From Puniceicoccales bacterium (GTDB taxonomy: Bacteria; Verrucomicrobiota; Verrucomicrobiia; Opitutales; JAIRKQ01), in contig JAITET010000072.1 of NCBI GenBank assembly GCA_031281895.1, forward strand, positions 1 through 9,757: 9,757 bases of DNA, given 5' to 3'. Positions within the stretch are counted from its first letter, which is position 1; the number at the start of each line of letters is the position of its first letter. The position numbers and the translations under genes were made by a program. The notes beneath the pieces were generated by a model. It was not told where the DNA came from, made no database searches, and worked only from the letters and a program-made list of their open reading frames with translations. Positions 7,470-9,757 of the stretch are shown here, one piece after another.

Positions 7470-7504
7470 CAACCCCATTCACTGAAGGGGAGGGAATGGG
7501 GTTG
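7470..7504 (+). repeat. Perfect 11-bp inverted repeat over the lipoprotein start
   Basis: CAACCCCATTC (7470-7480) and GAATGGGGTTG (7494-7504) are exact reverse complements with a 13-base loop. The right arm contains the ATG at 7496, and the loop carries the purine-rich ribosome binding site (AAGGGGAGG, 7485-7493). A second, exclusive pairing is possible: CCCC(A)TTC (7473-7480) with GAAGGGG (7484-7490). It would sequester that ribosome binding site. Confidence 0.6.
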
Positions 7505-7866
7505 GTGATGTTTCCGAAGTTGTTGGTTTCAGGACTGCTAGCCACCCTGTGTCTTTCAACGGCGGGGTGTTCCTCCCTCGCCCACTCCCACCGCCAGCAG
7601 CTGGAAAAGGTATACGGTGCCCACGACGAGATCGTTAAAATTTCTTCCCAGCTCCAAGATATTCAGCAGGTCATGCTCTACGCCGGCCGGGTGAACGATT
7701 CCCCCATCTCTTCCATGGCCAGAAAGACGCCATCGCCAGAGATATTTCATCCATTGCCAGCATGGAATCCAAGTACCACCTCCTTTCCAGAAGCCTAACA
7801 AAATGTGCCATCTTTGCCGCCTTCGCCCTATTTTCCCTTTTGATTGTCTCCCGCTGGCTTCCCTGA
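7496..7866 (+). pseudogene. u-spanin-like lipoprotein, split by one frameshift
   Basis: From ATG 7496 (AGGGG five bases upstream) the frame encodes a lipoprotein signal: MGLVMFPKLL start, hydrophobic stretch, and lipobox STAGC with Cys25. A polar, helix-prone periplasmic part (QQLEKVYGAHDEIVKISSQL, 34-53) follows. Read straight on, the frame turns into proline-rich nonsense after MARK and stops at 7798. A shift of one base back in the A-run at about 7723-7726 continues as DAIARDISSIASMESKYHLL and ends in one transmembrane segment (KCAIFAAFALFSLLIVSRWLP). The result is 123 residues with an outer-membrane lipid anchor at one end and an inner-membrane anchor at the other. That is the plan of unimolecular spanins such as phage T1 gp11 (131 residues), which fuse the two membranes at lysis. 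Its place beside terminase agrees. Assignment is from architecture, not sequence similarity. Confidence 0.5.
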
Positions 7867-7954
7867 CTTTCCCTAGCCATTAATTGCTCAAACTGACAAA
7901 TGGATGTTATTTCTTCCTTGACTTCTTCCATTTTTTTCATCCCATTATATTATC

Positions 7955-8311
7955 ATGGCAAGTTCAGTTGCAACATTTCCACTTTTCACTGTCTCGGATG
8001 AGGAGGATGATACTCCCACAAGCTTTTTAAAACGGGCACGGGCGCTGGCCAAGGAAGAAAATGTCTCCCTCCCAAAATACCTGGCGGGCATGCTAAAACA
8101 TGCTCTCCGGGGAGATAATCTCGCCAACGTCCACTTTTTTCAGGATGGTTCCGGCGATACCTATAATACCGATGATCTCGATAGAATAGCTGAACAATCG
8201 GATGCGGAATCGGCAGCGGGGTTGACTACGGTTGGAGAGACCAAGGAAGAATTATTTGCCCATCTAAGAGAACTTCGAAAAGCTGTTGATGCTGGAAAGG
8301 AAGTGGATTAA
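7955..8311 (+). CDS. Probable antitoxin of a YoeB-type toxin, unrecognised family
   Basis: A 118-residue acidic protein directly upstream of a YoeB/Txe-type toxin, with one base between its TAA and the toxin ATG; this is the normal antitoxin-first layout. Residues about 21-52 (SFLKRARALAKEENVSLPKYLAGMLKHAL) could be a helical DNA-binding segment of ribbon-helix-helix type, though the leading strand is not obvious. The C-terminal third (TKEELFAHLRELRKAVDAGK) is an amphipathic helix of the kind antitoxins use to wrap the toxin. The protein is longer than YefM (83 residues), and I see none of the YefM/Phd start pattern. No Shine-Dalgarno precedes the ATG. TATATT (7946-7951) lies immediately upstream, but TTGACT (7918-7923) is 22 bases away, too far for a standard promoter. 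The antitoxin role is inferred from position. Confidence 0.6.
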   Translation: MASSVATFPLFTVSDEEDDTPTSFLKRARALAKEENVSLPKYLAGMLKHALRGDNLANVHFFQDGSGDTYNTDDLDRIAEQSDAESAAGLTTVGETKEELFAHLRELRKAVDAGKEVD

Positions 8312-8312
8312 A

Positions 8313-8579
8313 ATGTTTAAGCACGAAACCACAAGGCAATTTGATAAAGAATACGAGAAGTTCTACAAATATGATAAAAGCACAACGGATAAAATCGATG
8401 AATTAATGGTCGATATTCTGAAACACCCTATGGAAGGGCTAGGCCATCCTGAGCGGCTACGACATCGGAAGGGGAATTGGTGGTCGCGGCACATAGACAA
8501 AAAGAACCGTTTGGTCTACAGGATTATTGGCAACGTGATACGATTTGAATATTGCAGTGGCCATTACAGGGACCATTAG
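8313..8579 (+). CDS. YoeB/Txe family ribosome-dependent mRNA endonuclease toxin
   Basis: An 88-residue protein of the YoeB/Txe branch of the RelE superfamily, which cleaves mRNA in the ribosomal A site. The hallmark C-terminal half is HPERLRHRKGNWWSRHIDKK followed by NRLVYRI and CSGHY. It aligns with the E. coli YoeB stretch ending in FWSRR, HRLVY and RYHY. Residues matching the YoeB catalytic set are present: Glu47, Arg59, Arg66 and His84, with Tyr85 after it. Length is close to YoeB (84) and Txe (85). ATG 8313 is preferred to upstream in-frame starts because AAAGGAAG (8296-8303) precedes it at a suitable distance and it follows the antitoxin stop. The gene appears intact and should be active when unpaired. 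The adjacent antitoxin is not of the usual YefM type. Confidence 0.9.
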   Translation: MFKHETTRQFDKEYEKFYKYDKSTTDKIDELMVDILKHPMEGLGHPERLRHRKGNWWSRHIDKKNRLVYRIIGNVIRFEYCSGHYRDH

Positions 8580-8924
8580 TGCTGACCGGTATCGCAATCC
8601 CGGTAAGGATTATTTTTAGGATGTTAAAAATCGTTTTGTGGTGCAAAGACTACGCCAAAAATTTGCCCAGTGAAAATGGGGATTAACCCTAAAAGAAATG
8701 GCAACGATGATTTGGCAGCCATGGGGGGCATATTTCAAGGAATCTCTCTGCCATCCCAATCCCTGAGCGGGTTAAGGCAAAGGAAGGAGGCATTTTGCCA
8801 CCCCCTTTTTTAGGTCCAAGTTATTGGTGAAAAATTATCAAGACTACCTAGAAAACTACCTGGAAATAAAATCTATTACACAAAACCTAAAAGCTAGGTA
8901 TTGTGAAGATTGGCTGTGTAGAAA
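8580..8924. other. 345-base stretch without a supported gene
   Basis: ACCGG (8585-8589) and CCGGT (8600-8604) form a 5-bp stem six bases after the toxin stop. It is followed by a loose T-rich run, possibly a weak terminator. A 45-codon frame at 8676-8813, whose internal part reads MGGIFQGISL then SLSGLRQRKE, has no ribosome binding site and is probably a remnant or chance. An imperfect 12-base tandem repeat (ACTACCT-type) lies at about 8840-8863. Nothing else was recognised. Confidence 0.35.
8776..8811 (+). terminator. Possible terminator downstream of the + strand toxin
   Basis: GGCAAA (8776-8781) and TTTGCC (8794-8799) form a 6-bp stem with a 12-base loop. A C-rich spacer and six T (8806-8811) follow. 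It could stop transcripts running from the toxin gene before they meet the opposing vapC. The stem is short and the spacer is long, so confidence is low. Confidence 0.25.
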
Positions 8925-9308
8925 TTATCCGATTACTTCCATGTTCTTTTTTTTCGCCACCTGAATGAGAGCTTTATCATAGGTTGCAATGGGAATTTCT
9001 CTTTCCATGGCAATGTGTAAATAGGAAGCATCGTAGAATGTAAGTTTATTTGATATTGCTAATCGGCGAATTTCTTCTTCCAATCCTAGGATTGAAACAT
9101 ATTGTACTTCCAGACTATAGATTAGATTACATTTACATTCAACATTAACAAGTCTGTCGATATTATTGCAAAAAAAATTATTATATTCATAGCAGATTAC
9201 ATCGGGAGCAAACAGATGCCCTTTTCTAAGCCATAAAAACCTTTCAGAAGTAGGAAAGGCAATAAATTCAATCAAATAGGACGCATCTATGACTGCTTCA
9301 TTTTTCAT
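8925..9308 (-). CDS. vapC: VapC family PIN-domain RNase toxin
   Basis: A 127-residue PIN-domain protein, the size of typical VapC toxins, which cut tRNA or rRNA using metal ions. The four acidic residues of the active site are in place: Asp8 in VIDASYL, Glu41 in YEYNNFF, Asp93 in LTFYDASYLHIA and Asp111 in IATYDKAL. The frame is open further upstream (to 9365), but ATG 9308 gives the standard PIN start (MKNEAVIDAS). It also overlaps the antitoxin stop as ATGA, giving translational coupling. The gene is more AT-rich than the phage fragments nearby. It looks intact, so the pair is probably functional. Confidence 0.88.
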   Translation of the reverse strand: MKNEAVIDASYLIEFIAFPTSERFLWLRKGHLFAPDVICYEYNNFFCNNIDRLVNVECKCNLIYSLEVQYVSILGLEEEIRRLAISNKLTFYDASYLHIAMEREIPIATYDKALIQVAKKKNMEVIG

Positions 9309-9550
9309 AGCCTGCCCCGTGCGATTGAATCTTTTATCGACTCCCTTGTCATACCATCGAAACAATGATATTTCTTATTTTCCTCTTCTACCAAACGTGT
9401 GTATTTTAGAAAAATTTCTTCGTCTGGGGCATCTTTCGAGAGCATATAATTGTGATCCTTATGCGTAATTATTATCTTGATTCCACTCTGAATCTTGGGA
9501 AGCAGCTTAAACATATTTTTTCTAAATTCACTGGCACAATATTTTTCCAT
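9305..9550 (-). CDS. Phd/YefM-like antitoxin partner of VapC
   Basis: An 81-residue protein from ATG 9550. Its N-terminal part YCASEFRKNMFKLLPKIQSG (4-23) followed by IKIIITHKDHNYML matches the Phd/YefM antitoxin pattern, in which this region forms the DNA-binding dimer and recognises an operator at its own promoter. The C-terminal part (EEEIF... FDGMTRESIKDSIARGRL) would be the toxin-binding arm. The frame is open to ATG 9592, adding 14 residues. That extension would place the palindromic operator candidate (9555-9570) inside the gene, so 9550 is preferred. It overlaps vapC by four bases. The exact antitoxin family is inferred from a short pattern. Confidence 0.75.
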   Translation of the reverse strand: MEKYCASEFRKNMFKLLPKIQSGIKIIITHKDHNYMLSKDAPDEEIFLKYTRLVEEENKKYHCFDGMTRESIKDSIARGRL

Positions 9551-9554
9551 AATT

Positions 9555-9570
9555 ATGTACAATGGTACAT
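9555..9570. promoter_or_regulatory. Palindromic operator candidate for the vapC operon
   Basis: ATGTAC-AATG-GTACAT is a perfect 6-bp inverted repeat with a 4-base centre, immediately upstream of the antitoxin start. A third GTACAT half-site is at 9587-9592. On the - strand a TTGACT box (9581-9586) and a CATAAT box (9552-9557) flank it, but their 23-base spacing is too long for a standard promoter. Autoregulation by the antitoxin/toxin complex is the family's norm; binding here is inferred. Confidence 0.5.
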
Positions 9571-9642
9571 CTTTCAGTGTAGTCAAGTACATTTTACGTT
9601 GCCCTTTTCAAAGCGTTTTATGTTTCTTCACCAAACTGCCCC

Positions 9643-9757
9643 CTATTTGATGCCGAAGAGCCTGTCGAGGCGTTTGATTTCGAGGTCACCGTCGGAGGGG
9701 TTGGACCGTGCGATTTCGAATGCCTTTTTGTACATGGCGACCTGTTCTTCTTTTGAG
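9643..9757 (-). CDS. C-terminal end of an unidentified, possibly phage, gene
   Basis: Only the last 37 codons lie in the window; the gene runs off the right edge. The tail includes EEQVAMYKKAFEIARSNPSD (3-22) and ends EIKRLDRLFGIK, with TAG at 9643-9645. The pattern of an alpha-helical segment ending in a Leu-Phe-Gly-Ile-type tail is seen at the C-terminus of some phage small terminase subunits, but this is too little to name it. Its composition is richer in G+C than the neighbouring vapC pair and like the terminase fragment. It reads on the opposite strand from that terminase, so if it is phage DNA the two pieces are not in their original order. Confidence 0.45.
   Translation of the reverse strand, partial: SKEEQVAMYKKAFEIARSNPSDGDLEIKRLDRLFGIK

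Noticed and set aside
7671..7940. Opposite-strand 89-codon frame over the spanin-like gene
   Set aside because: It mirrors the spanin-like coding region and has no recognised domain and no ribosome binding site support.
7916..7954. Standard promoter (TTGACT and TATATT) for the antitoxin
   Set aside because: The spacing is 22 bases, and a start from that -10 box would lie inside the gene.
8739..8754. GGAATCTCTCTGCCAT resembling the tRNA-Ser 3' end, as a possible right attachment site
   Set aside because: The match needs two gaps and is too short to separate from chance; true attachment sites keep an exact core.
8840..8863. ACTACCT-type tandem repeat as a CRISPR or iteron
   Set aside because: Only two imperfect 12-base copies without spacers or further units.

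Overview
This window looks like the chromosome of a Gram-negative bacterium: it has an LPS-transport gene block, a lysophospholipid acyltransferase and two aminoacyl-tRNA synthetases. Coding density in the first 6 kb is high and the base composition is moderately AT-rich. The lineage cannot be fixed from the sequence alone. The form of the methionyl-tRNA synthetase (no zinc-binding cysteines) coupled to a DUF374-type acyltransferase made me think of Verrucomicrobiota (Opitutia-like) or an alphaproteobacterial symbiont, but this is only an impression.

Region 1 (about 1-3200, + strand): tyrS, then lptC-like, lptA and lptB. The last three overlap or nearly touch and together would supply the periplasmic bridge and the ATPase that move LPS from the inner to the outer membrane. 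A SpoIIAA-like/STAS protein follows at 3379. Region 2 (3870-6076, - strand): metG and a DUF374 acyltransferase joined by an ATGA overlap, running convergently toward the STAS gene. Region 3 (6272-6361): tRNA-Ser(UGA) with an encoded CCA.

Region 4 (6362-9757) is an accessory island directly downstream of the tRNA gene, the usual side for phage integration. It holds a decayed phage terminase large subunit (one frameshift plus an in-frame stop). Next comes a lipoprotein gene which, after correcting one frameshift, reads as a unimolecular-spanin-like lysis protein. Two toxin-antitoxin pairs follow: an acidic antitoxin with a YoeB/Txe-type RNase on the + strand, and a Phd/YefM-like antitoxin with a VapC PIN-domain RNase on the - strand, with a palindromic operator candidate. 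At the right edge is the C-terminus of a further gene on the - strand. A sampled line of the phage part is about 58% G+C, against about 43% in tyrS, which fits foreign origin.

I did not find a clearly new system. The features most worth a second look are the frameshifted u-spanin candidate with its start-site hairpin, the non-canonical toxin/antitoxin pairings, and the acidic small ORF that overlaps the terminase start.
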